A DNA stretch of 64,000 bases from Pseudolysinimonas_A sp049651805. GTDB lineage: Bacteria; Actinomycetota; Actinomycetes; Actinomycetales; Microbacteriaceae. Of the stretch, positions 52,501 through 60,378 are shown piece by piece. Location: assembly GCF_049651805.1 (NCBI RefSeq), contig NZ_JBASCU010000019.1:1-64000 (forward strand), given 5' to 3'. The position numbers and the translations under genes were made by a program. The first letter of the stretch is position 1. Each line of letters begins with the position of its first letter. The notes below the pieces were generated by a model, which saw only the letters and a program-made list of their open reading frames with translations, was not told the DNA's origin and made no database searches.

Positions 52501-53885
52501 GCCCGCTGCCTCCGCAACCGTTGAGCCCCCTCGACGGTCGCTACCGCACGATCGTCGAAGAACTCGGCGAGCACCTCTCCGAGGCGGGGCTCAACCGCGC
52601 CCGGGTGCGGGTCGAGGTGGAGTGGCTGATCTTCTTGGCCGAGCGCGAGATGTTCGGCGCCGCGCCCCTTGAGGCGGAACACGTGCGCGCGCTGCGGCTC
52701 TTCGCCTCCGAGTTCGGCGCCGACGAGATCGACGAGCTGGCCCGACTCGAGGCCACCACCCGGCACGACGTCAAGGCCGTCGAGTATCTGGTGCGCCGCC
52801 GTCTCAGCGACCTCGGGCTGAACCAGGTCGCCGAACTCGTGCACTTCGCCTGCACGAGCGAAGACGTCAACAACCTCTCCTACGCCCTCACCGTGCGCGC
52901 GGCGGTGACCGGGGTCTGGCTGCCGAAGCTGCGGGATGTCGTGGCCCGGTTGCGTGACTTCGCGGTCGCCGAGCGCGCCACTCCGATGCTCGCCCGCACC
53001 CACGGTCAGCCGGCGACGCCGACCACCTTCGGCAAGGAGATCGCCGTCTTCGTGCATCGCCTGGAGCGGCAGATCGCCCGCATCGAAGGCACCGAGTACC
53101 TCGCGAAGTTCAGCGGCGCCACCGGCACGTTCTCGGCGCACCTTGCCGCCGACCCCGGCGCCGATTGGCCGGCGCTGTCGCGGGAGTTCGTCACCTCGCT
53201 CGGCCTCGAGTGGAACCCGCTCACCACGCAGATCGAATCCCACGACTGGCAAGCCGAGCTGTACACCGCGATCGCGCACGCCGGTCGCATCCTGCACAAC
53301 CTCTGCACTGACGTCTGGACCTACATCTCGATCGGCTATCTCGCGCAGATCCCGCAGGCGGGGGCGACGGGGTCGTCGACGATGCCGCACAAGGTCAACC
53401 CCATCCGCTTCGAGAACGCCGAGGCGAATCTCGAGCTGTCGGCGGCGCTGCTCGACTCGTTGGCGTCGACCCTGGTGACAAGCCGCCTGCAGCGCGACCT
53501 CACCGACTCGACGACGCAGCGCAACATCGGCGTCGCGCTCGGCCACTCGCTGCTCGCGCTCGACAACATTCGCCGCGGCCTCGACGAGGTGTCGGTCGCG
53601 CACGGCGTGCTCGCCGCCGACCTCGACACCAACTGGGAGGTGCTCGCGGAAGCCATCCAGACGGTGATCCGCGCCGAGGTCAGCGCGGGACGCTCCTCGA
53701 TCGCCGACCCGTACGCCCTGCTCAAGGAGCTCACTCGCGGGCGTCGCGTGACGGGAGACGACCTGCGCGCCTTCGTCGAGACGCTCGACATCGGTGCCGA
53801 CGCGAAGTCACGGCTCTTAGCGCTCACCCCCGCGGGCTACACCGGCCTGGCCGACGACCTCGTCGACGGCATCTCTCCGGCCTGA
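52497..53885 (+). CDS. purB: Adenylosuccinate lyase
   Basis: 462 residues. LSPLDGRYR at the start and GSSTMPHKVNP are the PurB signatures. It acts twice in purine synthesis (SAICAR to AICAR, and adenylosuccinate to AMP). It is coupled to the phosphatase gene by ATGA. Confidence 0.95.
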   Translation: MSPLPPQPLSPLDGRYRTIVEELGEHLSEAGLNRARVRVEVEWLIFLAEREMFGAAPLEAEHVRALRLFASEFGADEIDELARLEATTRHDVKAVEYLVRRRLSDLGLNQVAELVHFACTSEDVNNLSYALTVRAAVTGVWLPKLRDVVARLRDFAVAERATPMLARTHGQPATPTTFGKEIAVFVHRLERQIARIEGTEYLAKFSGATGTFSAHLAADPGADWPALSREFVTSLGLEWNPLTTQIESHDWQAELYTAIAHAGRILHNLCTDVWTYISIGYLAQIPQAGATGSSTMPHKVNPIRFENAEANLELSAALLDSLASTLVTSRLQRDLTDSTTQRNIGVALGHSLLALDNIRRGLDEVSVAHGVLAADLDTNWEVLAEAIQTVIRAEVSAGRSSIADPYALLKELTRGRRVTGDDLRAFVETLDIGADAKSRLLALTPAGYTGLADDLVDGISPA

Positions 53886-53898
53886 CGCGGCGAGCTCC

Positions 53899-53959
53899 GT
53901 CCATCCGCGATTTTTCGTCGGGGTGAACGCGCGATCCGCGCGAAAAGTCGCGGATGGAC
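53899..53959. repeat. 61-bp hairpin repeat after purB
   Basis: Arms 53899-53917 and 53941-53959 are 19-bp inverted repeats matching at 18 of 19 positions, around a 23-nt loop. It may be a terminator of purB or a MITE-like element. Unlike the REP family its arms contain CGCGA and a run of five T. Confidence 0.7.
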
Positions 53960-54060
53960 TTTCCCTAGGTTCGCGAGCGCCAGTTTGCACACGGCATCGG
54001 TTCGCGACGCCGATTGGCGTTCGCTAGGCGCGGTGCTCAGCCACAGCGTCGCATGCTGGC

Positions 54061-54110
54061 GTCAGCACACCCGGCGTCAGCACACCCGGCGTCAGCACAC
54101 CCGGCGTCAG
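54061..54110. repeat. 15-bp tandem repeat, 3.5 copies
   Basis: GTCAGCACACCCGGC occurs three times in a row (54061, 54076, 54091) with a partial fourth copy, directly after the stop of the 80-aa gene. Confidence 0.85.
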
Positions 54111-54349
54111 TGCGCCGAGGGCCGGTCGTCGGGGGGCTGGGGCTTCGAGATCGCAAGCAGCAGCGTCGCGCAGATGACCACGGATACGACGAACGCCGCC
54201 CCGAAGAACACGACTGCGGTCATCACATCGCGGGTCGACATCAGCACCCCGACCCCCACGAAGGCCGCGAGCACGGCGGCGAGGCCCAGCACCTCTGCCG
54301 GTCGGGCCCGCTCGCGGAACGTCGGCCGCCGGCCGGTCGGCTCGGTCAC
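54107..54349 (-). CDS. Small membrane protein with two hydrophobic segments
   Basis: 80 residues. Basic N-terminus, then two membrane segments (about residues 18-36 and 46-68). Function unknown. Overlaps the next gene upstream by 4 bp (ATGA-type), so it is co-translated with the DUF308-like protein. Confidence 0.65.
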   Translation of the reverse strand: MTEPTGRRPTFRERARPAEVLGLAAVLAAFVGVGVLMSTRDVMTAVVFFGAAFVVSVVICATLLLAISKPQPPDDRPSAH

Positions 54350-54948
54350 GACGCCACCACCCGGTCAGCTCGGGCACCCGACCGCACGGAACGCACGGTG
54401 ACAGCCGAGATCGTCTGCAGTACCCCGACGAGAACCGCCCACGCCCCGATCACCCCGATCAGGATGACCGAGGAGGTCAGCGTGCCCGTCGCCCCCTTCT
54501 CGCCGACGAGCGCCTGCTCGAAGTCGGCGGGAAGCAGCAACGCGACCGCGCCGAGAGCCAGGGTGAGCACGCCGGCGATGATCCAGTCGCGGGCCAGAGG
54601 CGAGAGCTTGCGGGCCAGGAGGCCACTCGCACCTTCGAGCAATCCTGCGACCAACGCCCACGCACCGACGAGGATCGCCAGGAACGCGACCCCTCCGCCC
54701 GGCACGGCGAGCGCCACGATTCCCGCGGCGAGAGTCGCGACGCCCTGCGCGAGGAATCCCGCCCGCATGCGACCGGCGTAGGCGCCGAAGAACGTCGCCC
54801 CGAGCAGCACCACACCGGCGAGTACTGCGAAGGCGCCGAAGGTCACCAGTCCGAAGACCGGCGTGTGCTCGAGAGTCAGGGTGATGGTGAGCCCGAGTGC
54901 GAGGGCGAGGATGCCGCGCGTGAGTTGAGCGATCCAGGCGGCTACCAC
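54346..54948 (-). CDS. DUF308/HdeD-like membrane protein
   Basis: 200 residues from GTG at 54948, with six hydrophobic segments (for instance GIVALAVPGGGVAFLAILVGA). The HdeD/DUF308 family is linked to acid stress in enterics; no function is shown in actinobacteria. TAGACT lies 7 nt before the GTG. Confidence 0.75.
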   Translation of the reverse strand: MVAAWIAQLTRGILALALGLTITLTLEHTPVFGLVTFGAFAVLAGVVLLGATFFGAYAGRMRAGFLAQGVATLAAGIVALAVPGGGVAFLAILVGAWALVAGLLEGASGLLARKLSPLARDWIIAGVLTLALGAVALLLPADFEQALVGEKGATGTLTSSVILIGVIGAWAVLVGVLQTISAVTVRSVRSGARADRVVAS

Positions 54949-54955
54949 GCGGATC

Positions 54956-54961
54956 AGTCTA
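54956..54961 (-). promoter_or_regulatory. -10 box (TAGACT) for leaderless DUF308-like mRNA
   Basis: Minus-strand TAGACT followed by 7 nt and the GTG at 54948. Confidence 0.5.
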
Positions 54962-55153
54962 CGTGCGTGGGCACGGCGCGCGCCCACCGGGCGACCGGCC
55001 GCGAGTGATCTACTGCTTCCGCTCCTCCGAATGCAGTGGATGGGGCTTCCGCCGACCCCTTCGCACGGGTGTTGCCTGGCACATTGCGACAGCGTTGCGG
55101 AGGAGCGCCCGACCAACAATCTTCCGGAAGGACCAGGCTTCGCAGCCAGGAGG

Positions 55154-55191
55154 GATCTCGACACGCCCGCGTCGCGGACTACTCGACCACC
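55154..55191 (-). repeat. REP-like palindrome, copy 12
   Basis: Reverse orientation, imperfect stem, 8 bp beyond the dnaB stop. The rest of the 251-bp gap to 54949 holds nothing else recognisable. Confidence 0.75.
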
Positions 55192-55199
55192 GAGGTCTT

Positions 55200-56579
55200 C
55201 TAGACGCGCGGCATGTCGGCGAAGCGCGAGTACATCCCCTGGAAAGCGACGGCGATCTCGTCGGTGGCGCCGTTGCGGTGCTTCGCGACGATCAGGTCGG
55301 CCTCACCCGCGCGCGGATGGTCGCGATCGTAGGCGGCTTCGCGATGCAACAGGATGACGATGTCGGCGTCCTGCTCGAGCGACCCCGACTCCCGCAGGTC
55401 GGAGAGCGCGGGCTTCTTGTCGGCCCGCTGCTCGGGTCCACGGTTGAGCTGCGCGAGCGCGACGATCGGCACCCCGAGCTCTTTGGCGAGCAACTTCAAC
55501 GCCCGCGAGAACTCGCTCACCTCCTGCTGCCGCGACTCGACCTTCTTGCCCGACGTCATCAGCTGCAGGTAGTCGACGACGACCATCTTGAGTCCGACCC
55601 GCTGGCTGAGCTTGCGACACTTGGCGCGGATCTCGACGAGTGTCATGTTGGGGCTGTCGTCGATGAACAGCGGGGCGTCGCCGATGTCACCGCGCACGCT
55701 CGCGAGTCGGGTCCAGTCGCGCTCATCCATGTTGCCCTTGCGCAGCACATGCATCGGGATGCCGGACTCGGCCGAGAGCAGACGCGTCGCGATCTCGGAG
55801 CGGCCCATTTCGAGCGAGAAGAAGATCGTAGGGAGTTTGTGGTGCACCGCCGCGGTGCGGGCGAAGTCGAGCGCGAGGGTCGACTTGCCCATCGCGGGGC
55901 GGGCGCCGACGATGATCAGTTGGCCGCCGTGCAGCCCGTTGGTGAGCGAGTCGAGTTCGCTGAACCCGGTGGGGACGCCGGCGAGCTGCCCGTCGCGGCC
56001 GCGAGCGAGTTCGATTTCGCCGACCGCGGTGTCGATCGCCTCGACGAGCGGAATGTAGTCGTCGCCCTCGAGGCCACCGGTGACGCCGTAGATCTCGGCC
56101 TGGGCGTTGTTGACGAGGTCGGTGACCTCGCCCTCGCTCGCATACCCCATCTGCACGATGCGGGTGCCCGCCTCGACGAGTCGGCGCAGCACCGCCTTCT
56201 CGGCGACGATCGACGCGTAGTAGCCGGCGTTCGCCGCGGTCGGAACGAGCGCGGTGAGGGTGTGCAGGTACTCGGCACCACCCGCGCGCCCGAGCAGGCC
56301 GGTCTTGGTCAGCTCGTCGGTGACGGCGATGACATCGGTGGGCTCGCCGTGCGAGTAGAGCGACAGGATCGCGTCGAACACGACCTCGTGCTTGGGCATG
56401 TAGAAGTCGAGCCCGCGCACGACCTCGGTGACGTCGGCGACCGCGTCGTTGCTCAGCATCATGCCGCCGAGCGCGCTCTGCTCCGCGAGCAGGTCGTGGG
56501 GAGGGGTGCGTTCGCCCTGCCAGCCACCCCGTTCACCCGCGCCGGGTGCGTCGGCGAGTCCCAGGTGCGCGATGGACAT
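55200..56579 (-). CDS. dnaB: Replicative DNA helicase
   Basis: 459 residues, no intein. N-terminal domain PPHDLLAEQSALGGMMLSND; Walker A GARPAMGKST; KMVVVDYLQLM Walker B and the C-terminal RESGSLEQDADIVILLHR. Hexameric 5'-3' helicase of the fork. RBS AGGAGG. The upstream 437 bp hold DnaA-box-like sites. Confidence 0.96.
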   Translation of the reverse strand: MSIAHLGLADAPGAGERGGWQGERTPPHDLLAEQSALGGMMLSNDAVADVTEVVRGLDFYMPKHEVVFDAILSLYSHGEPTDVIAVTDELTKTGLLGRAGGAEYLHTLTALVPTAANAGYYASIVAEKAVLRRLVEAGTRIVQMGYASEGEVTDLVNNAQAEIYGVTGGLEGDDYIPLVEAIDTAVGEIELARGRDGQLAGVPTGFSELDSLTNGLHGGQLIIVGARPAMGKSTLALDFARTAAVHHKLPTIFFSLEMGRSEIATRLLSAESGIPMHVLRKGNMDERDWTRLASVRGDIGDAPLFIDDSPNMTLVEIRAKCRKLSQRVGLKMVVVDYLQLMTSGKKVESRQQEVSEFSRALKLLAKELGVPIVALAQLNRGPEQRADKKPALSDLRESGSLEQDADIVILLHREAAYDRDHPRAGEADLIVAKHRNGATDEIAVAFQGMYSRFADMPRV

Positions 56580-56842
56580 GAGGTGACCTCCTGCGGTCAG
56601 GGTAAGCGGGCGCGCCGACATCGCCAGGCGACACTCTGGTCGACCGGCGACCGAGGTTCCCCGAACCTCGCGACGGGTGCTCGCTCAGGCTAGGAGTGCG
56701 CCGACGGGGGGACAACCTTGCCTGTGGACAACGCTGTGGGAAATCGGCGGGAAACGCCGACGGCGGTGTGAACAAGTTGTGGACAGAGCTGTGGGAAACT
56801 CGCCGGGGTTGCGCTGCAACCCGACGTTGATCAGGGATTTTG

Positions 56843-56867
56843 GTTTTCACACCCTGTGTGTGAAAAC
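56843..56867. promoter_or_regulatory. Perfect 25-bp palindrome upstream of dnaB
   Basis: GTTTTCACAC-CCTGT-GTGTGAAAAC: 10-bp arms, 5-nt loop, AT-rich against a GC-rich background. Operator or RNA hairpin of unknown partner. Confidence 0.6.
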
Positions 56868-56972
56868 AGGCTTGCAGTGCCACTTGAGAGTTCGGGGGTT
56901 GACACATCCCCTGTGGACGGATGGCGGAGCCGCTCACGCAAAACATGAGGGGGGTGTCCCCCGGTTAACGAC

Positions 56973-57005
56973 GGATGGCGCACCCCCGTCGAGGGTGCGC
57001 CATCC
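56973..57005 (-). terminator. Terminator of the rpsF-ssb-rpsR-rplI operon
   Basis: Perfect 13-bp arms GGATGGCGCACCC and GGGTGCGCCATCC, 7-nt loop, 11 bp beyond the rplI stop. Confidence 0.85.
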
Positions 57006-57016
57006 GGCCGAAACGA

Positions 57017-57469
57017 CTACTTGGCGGCGACCACGTCGAGCGTGAGAGCCGCGAGCACGTCGGTGCGCAGACGCACCGTCGCCTCGTGCCGACCGACGCT
57101 CTTGACCGGTGCCGAGATCTCGATCGACCGCTTGTCGATGTCGCCGAGGCCCGCGGCCTTCACCGCGTCCGCGACATCCGCGGTCTTGACCGAGCCGAAC
57201 AGCCGACCCTCGCGACCCGCCTTCACGGTGAGCTTCACGGGACCCGCCTCGAGCTTGGCCTTCAACACCTGAGCGTCCTCGAGGGTGGCGAGCTCCTTCG
57301 CGGCGCGCGACGCCTTGATCGAGTCGACCTGCTTCTCGGCGCCCTTCGACCAGGCGATCGCGAAGCCCTGCGGGACGAGGTAGTTGCGGGCGTAGCCGTT
57401 CTTGACGTCGACGACGTCGCCGGGCGAACCGAGGCCGGTGACCTCGGAAGTGAGGATGAGTTTCGACAT
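57017..57469 (-). CDS. rplI: Ribosomal protein bL9
   Basis: 150 residues. KLILTSEVTGLGSPGDVVDVKNGYARNYLVPQGFA is the L9 N-domain signature, followed by the long connecting helix and C-domain. Last gene of the operon. Confidence 0.96.
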   Translation of the reverse strand: MSKLILTSEVTGLGSPGDVVDVKNGYARNYLVPQGFAIAWSKGAEKQVDSIKASRAAKELATLEDAQVLKAKLEAGPVKLTVKAGREGRLFGSVKTADVADAVKAAGLGDIDKRSIEISAPVKSVGRHEATVRLRTDVLAALTLDVVAAK

Positions 57470-57473
57470 GTCT

Positions 57474-57734
57474 CTACCGCCCCGAGCCCGCGTAGGGGAG
57501 GAGGGCCATCTCGCGCGCGTTCTTGACCGCGCGGGCGATGAGCCGCTGCTCCTGCACCGAGACGCCGGTGATGCGCCGGGCACGGATCTTTCCGCGCTCG
57601 GAGATGAACTTGCGAAGCGTCGCGACATCCTTGTAGTCGATGATGCCGACGCGGATGCTCTTCGCCGGAGCGGCGGTCTTGCCGCCCTTCGGCACGCGCT
57701 TGCGGCGATCGCCGCTACTGCTCTTGCCAGCCAT
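57474..57734 (-). CDS. rpsR: Ribosomal protein bS18
   Basis: 86 residues. IDYKDVATLRKFISERGKIRARRITGVSVQEQRL is typical S18. No zinc ligands, consistent with the zinc-free forms elsewhere in the window. Confidence 0.95.
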   Translation of the reverse strand: MAGKSSSGDRRKRVPKGGKTAAPAKSIRVGIIDYKDVATLRKFISERGKIRARRITGVSVQEQRLIARAVKNAREMALLPYAGSGR

Positions 57735-57779
57735 TGCTGTCTTCCTTCTGGGTCTTCAGCGTTCTAGGAGCCCGACGGC

Positions 57780-58292
57780 TCAGAACGGGGTCTCGTCGTT
57801 GTAGGAGCCGGGGGTGTTCCAGACGTCGTCTGCCCCACCGGCGGGACCGCTCGCGGCCCACGGCTCTTCGGCACCACCGGCACCACCGGCTGCGACCGCG
57901 CCGCGGCCGCCTCCACCCGTGCTGCCACCCGACGCTCGCGTCACCTGGGCGGTGGCGTAACGCAGGCTGGGGCCGATCTCGTCGACCTCCAATTCGATGG
58001 CGGTGCGCTTGTTGCCCTCGCGGTCGTCGTAGGAGCGCTGCTTCAGGCGGCCGGTCGCGATGACGCGGCTTCCCTTGGTCAACGAACCAGCCACATGCTC
58101 GGCGAACTCACGCCAGCACGACGCGCGCAGGAACAGCGCCTCGCCGTCTTTCCAGTCGTTCGCCTGACGGTCGAACGTGCGCGGGGTCGACGCGATGGTG
58201 AAGTTGGCGACGGCCAGCCCGCTCTGCGTGTAGCGCAGTTCGGGGTCAGCGGTGAGGTTTCCCACCACCGTGATGATCGTCTCGCCGGCCAT
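57780..58292 (-). CDS. ssb: Single-stranded DNA-binding protein
   Basis: 170 residues. OB fold with ITVVGNLTADPELRYTQSGLAV, a Gly-rich linker and the acidic C-terminal DETPF peptide that recruits repair and replication proteins (DDDIPF in E. coli). It lies 2 bp after rpsF. Confidence 0.96.
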   Translation of the reverse strand: MAGETIITVVGNLTADPELRYTQSGLAVANFTIASTPRTFDRQANDWKDGEALFLRASCWREFAEHVAGSLTKGSRVIATGRLKQRSYDDREGNKRTAIELEVDEIGPSLRYATAQVTRASGGSTGGGGRGAVAAGGAGGAEEPWAASGPAGGADDVWNTPGSYNDETPF

Positions 58293-58294
58293 GA

Positions 58295-58765
58295 CTACTC
58301 CGCCTCGACGGCAGCGGGCTCGGCGGCAGGCTCAGCAGCCGCAACAACGGGCTCAGCAGCCGCAACAACGGGCGCAGCAGCGGCAACCGGCGCGGCCGGC
58401 TTCTTGGCGATCGCGGCCGCCTTGCGCTCGGCCTTCGCCGCCTCTTCCGCGGTGTGCGCGACCACACGGGCAACGGCCTCTTCGGCCCGCAGCACCTTGG
58501 TGCGCAGCACGGCCTCGGACAGCTTCAGCTGGCGATCGAGTTCGACTGACGTCTCCGAGGTCGCGGTGTAGTTGACGACGGCGTAGATGCCTTCGCTCTT
58601 CTTCTTGATCTCGTAGGCCAGCCGACGACGGCCCCAGATGTCGACGTTCTCGATCGTGCCGCCATCGTTGCGGATCACGCCCAGGAACTTGTCCAGGCTG
58701 GGTGCGACGGTGCGCTCATCGATCTCGGGATCGAGGATCACCATCAGCTCATACTGGTGCGTCAT
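58295..58765 (-). CDS. rpsF: Ribosomal protein bS6 with long Ala/Pro-rich tail
   Basis: 156 residues; S6 proper is about 96. The core (YELMVILDPEIDERTVAPSLDKFL) is normal. The last 55 residues are a low-complexity AAAEPVVAAAEPAAEP tail encoded by 21-bp tandem repeats. First gene of the operon. Confidence 0.94.
   Translation of the reverse strand: MTHQYELMVILDPEIDERTVAPSLDKFLGVIRNDGGTIENVDIWGRRRLAYEIKKKSEGIYAVVNYTATSETSVELDRQLKLSEAVLRTKVLRAEEAVARVVAHTAEEAAKAERKAAAIAKKPAAPVAAAAPVVAAAEPVVAAAEPAAEPAAVEAE
58330..58371. repeat. 21-bp tandem repeat in rpsF tail
   Basis: GCTCAGCAGCCGCAACAACG G occurs twice in a row (58330-58350, 58351-58371), encoding the PVVAAAE units of the S6 tail; a degenerate third unit follows. 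Confidence 0.85.
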
Positions 58766-58874
58766 TAACCCACCTCCTCTGGTCTCAGCGGCTACAGAAG
58801 TTCTGCAGCAGGAGGGTTGTGACGTGCCGCCCCCCGATCCGATGGATGCGGGAGGGCAACCTGTCGATCATAGG

Positions 58875-60308
58875 TCAGTTGCGCTCGGCCCACCAGCCCA
58901 GCAGCCGACGCTCGGCCTCCTCGGGGCCCAAGGGGCCGGAATCGAGTCGCGCCTCCATCAGGAAGCGGTACGCCTCGCCGACCTCGCGCCCGGGCTTCAG
59001 CCCGAGGATGCGCATGATCGCTTCGCCGTCGAGGTCGGGCCGCAACCGGCTCAGCTCCTCTTCTTCGGCGAGCCCCGCGATCCGCGCCTCGAGGTCGTCG
59101 TACGCGTGGGCGAGCCGGTCGGCCTTGCGCTTGTTGCGCGTCGTCACGTCGGCGCGCGACAGGATGTGCAGGCGCTCGAGCTGGTCGCCGGCATCCCGCA
59201 CGTAACGGCGCACCGCGGAGTCGGTCCACGTACCCTCGGCGTAGCCGAAGAAGCGCAGGTGCAGTCGGATGAGGTCGGCAACCGCCTCGATGGTCGACTT
59301 GTCGAAGCGCAGCGCCTTCAACCGCTTGGTGGCGAGTCGCGCGCCGAGCACGTCGTGGTGATGGAAGGTCACCCCGCCGCCCGGCTCGATCGCGCGGGTG
59401 GCGGGCTTGCCGATGTCGTGCAGCAGCACCGCGAGTCGCAACACCAGGTCGGGCTCGTGCCCGCGGGCGCGCTCCAGCTCGAGCGCCCGGTCGAGGGCGG
59501 TCAGGCTGTGCTCGTAGACATCCTTGTGTCGCGCGTGCTCGTCGATCTCCAGTCGCAGGGCGGGCACTTCGGGCAGCACCTGCTCAGCGAGCCCGGTGTC
59601 GACGAGCACCCGGATGCCGGCGGACGGCTCGGGGGCGAGCAGCAGTTTCGCGAGTTCCTGCTGCACCCGCTCGGCGGCGACGATCTCCAGTGACGGCGCC
59701 ATCCGCCTGGCTGCCTCGGCGGCCTCCGGATCGAGGTCGAACCCGAGCTGGGCGCGGAACCGGGCGCCCCGCAGCATCCGCAGCGGGTCGTCGCCGAAGG
59801 AGATCTCGGGGCCGCCCGGCGTGCGCAGCCGACCGGCCAGCAGGTCGTCGAAACCTCCGGTCGGGTCGACCAGCTTGAGCTCGGGTACCTGCAGAGCCAT
59901 GGCGTTCACCGTGAAGTCACGCCGACTCAGGTCGGCCTCGAGGCTGTCGCCGAACTCCACCTCGGGCTTGCGGGTCGTGCCGTCGTAGGAGTCGCTGCGA
60001 TACGTCGTGATCTCGCACAGGTAGCCGCCGAGACGCACCCCGATCGTGCCGAAGCGGCGACCGGCATCCCACAGGGTCTTGCCGAGTGGGGCCAGCACGG
60101 CTTCGGTCTGGTCGGGGGTGGCGTTCGTCGTGAAGTCGAGATCGATGTCGTCGCCGGTGAGGCCCCGACCGAGGAAGGCGTCGCGCACGGTGCCGCCGAC
60201 GATCGCCAGCTCGAACCCGGCCTGCTGGAAAAGCCGGGCCAGCTGCGACACGGCCGGACGCTCCGCGAGTTCGCGGAGGCGGGCCATGGCATCCGCGACG
60301 CTGTCCAT
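58875..60308 (-). CDS. cca: CCA-adding tRNA nucleotidyltransferase
   Basis: 477 residues. The polymerase-beta fold starts with IVGGTVRDAFLGRGLTGDDIDLDFTT (catalytic carboxylates DIDLD). The C-terminal HD domain (VLRLAVLLHDIGKPATR) is typical of actinobacterial enzymes. It repairs or adds the 3' CCA of tRNAs. Confidence 0.94.
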   Translation of the reverse strand: MDSVADAMARLRELAERPAVSQLARLFQQAGFELAIVGGTVRDAFLGRGLTGDDIDLDFTTNATPDQTEAVLAPLGKTLWDAGRRFGTIGVRLGGYLCEITTYRSDSYDGTTRKPEVEFGDSLEADLSRRDFTVNAMALQVPELKLVDPTGGFDDLLAGRLRTPGGPEISFGDDPLRMLRGARFRAQLGFDLDPEAAEAARRMAPSLEIVAAERVQQELAKLLLAPEPSAGIRVLVDTGLAEQVLPEVPALRLEIDEHARHKDVYEHSLTALDRALELERARGHEPDLVLRLAVLLHDIGKPATRAIEPGGGVTFHHHDVLGARLATKRLKALRFDKSTIEAVADLIRLHLRFFGYAEGTWTDSAVRRYVRDAGDQLERLHILSRADVTTRNKRKADRLAHAYDDLEARIAGLAEEEELSRLRPDLDGEAIMRILGLKPGREVGEAYRFLMEARLDSGPLGPEEAERRLLGWWAERN

Positions 60309-60366
60309 TCCCCCATTCTCCCCGTCAGCCCGGGTCGGGACGCACGGCGGTCACAGACGCTGCGCT

Positions 60367-60372
60367 TAAGCT
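60367..60372 (+). promoter_or_regulatory. -10 box (TAAGCT) for leaderless mRNA of the 60379 gene
   Basis: TAAGCT followed by 6 nt and the ATG at 60379. Confidence 0.5.
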
Positions 60373-60378
60373 CGGGGC

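Larger units (their letters stand above)
56580..57016. other. 437-bp non-coding region between rplI and dnaB
   Basis: No gene is seen. It contains three same-direction 9-mers resembling the actinobacterial DnaA box TTGTCCACA (minus strand) at 56723-56731 (exact), 56778-56786 (CTGTCCACA) and 56912-56920, a perfect palindrome at 56843-56867 and the rplI terminator at 56973-57005. The dnaB promoter should also be here. Confidence 0.6.

Noticed and set aside
54061..54110. Possible CRISPR-like repeat array
   Set aside because: Units are 15 bp and directly adjacent without spacers; no cas genes. It is a simple tandem repeat.
58766..58874. S6:S18 leader RNA motif before rpsF
   Set aside because: The short gap shows only a small CAGAA-G-TTCTG palindrome and no structure I can match to the known motif.
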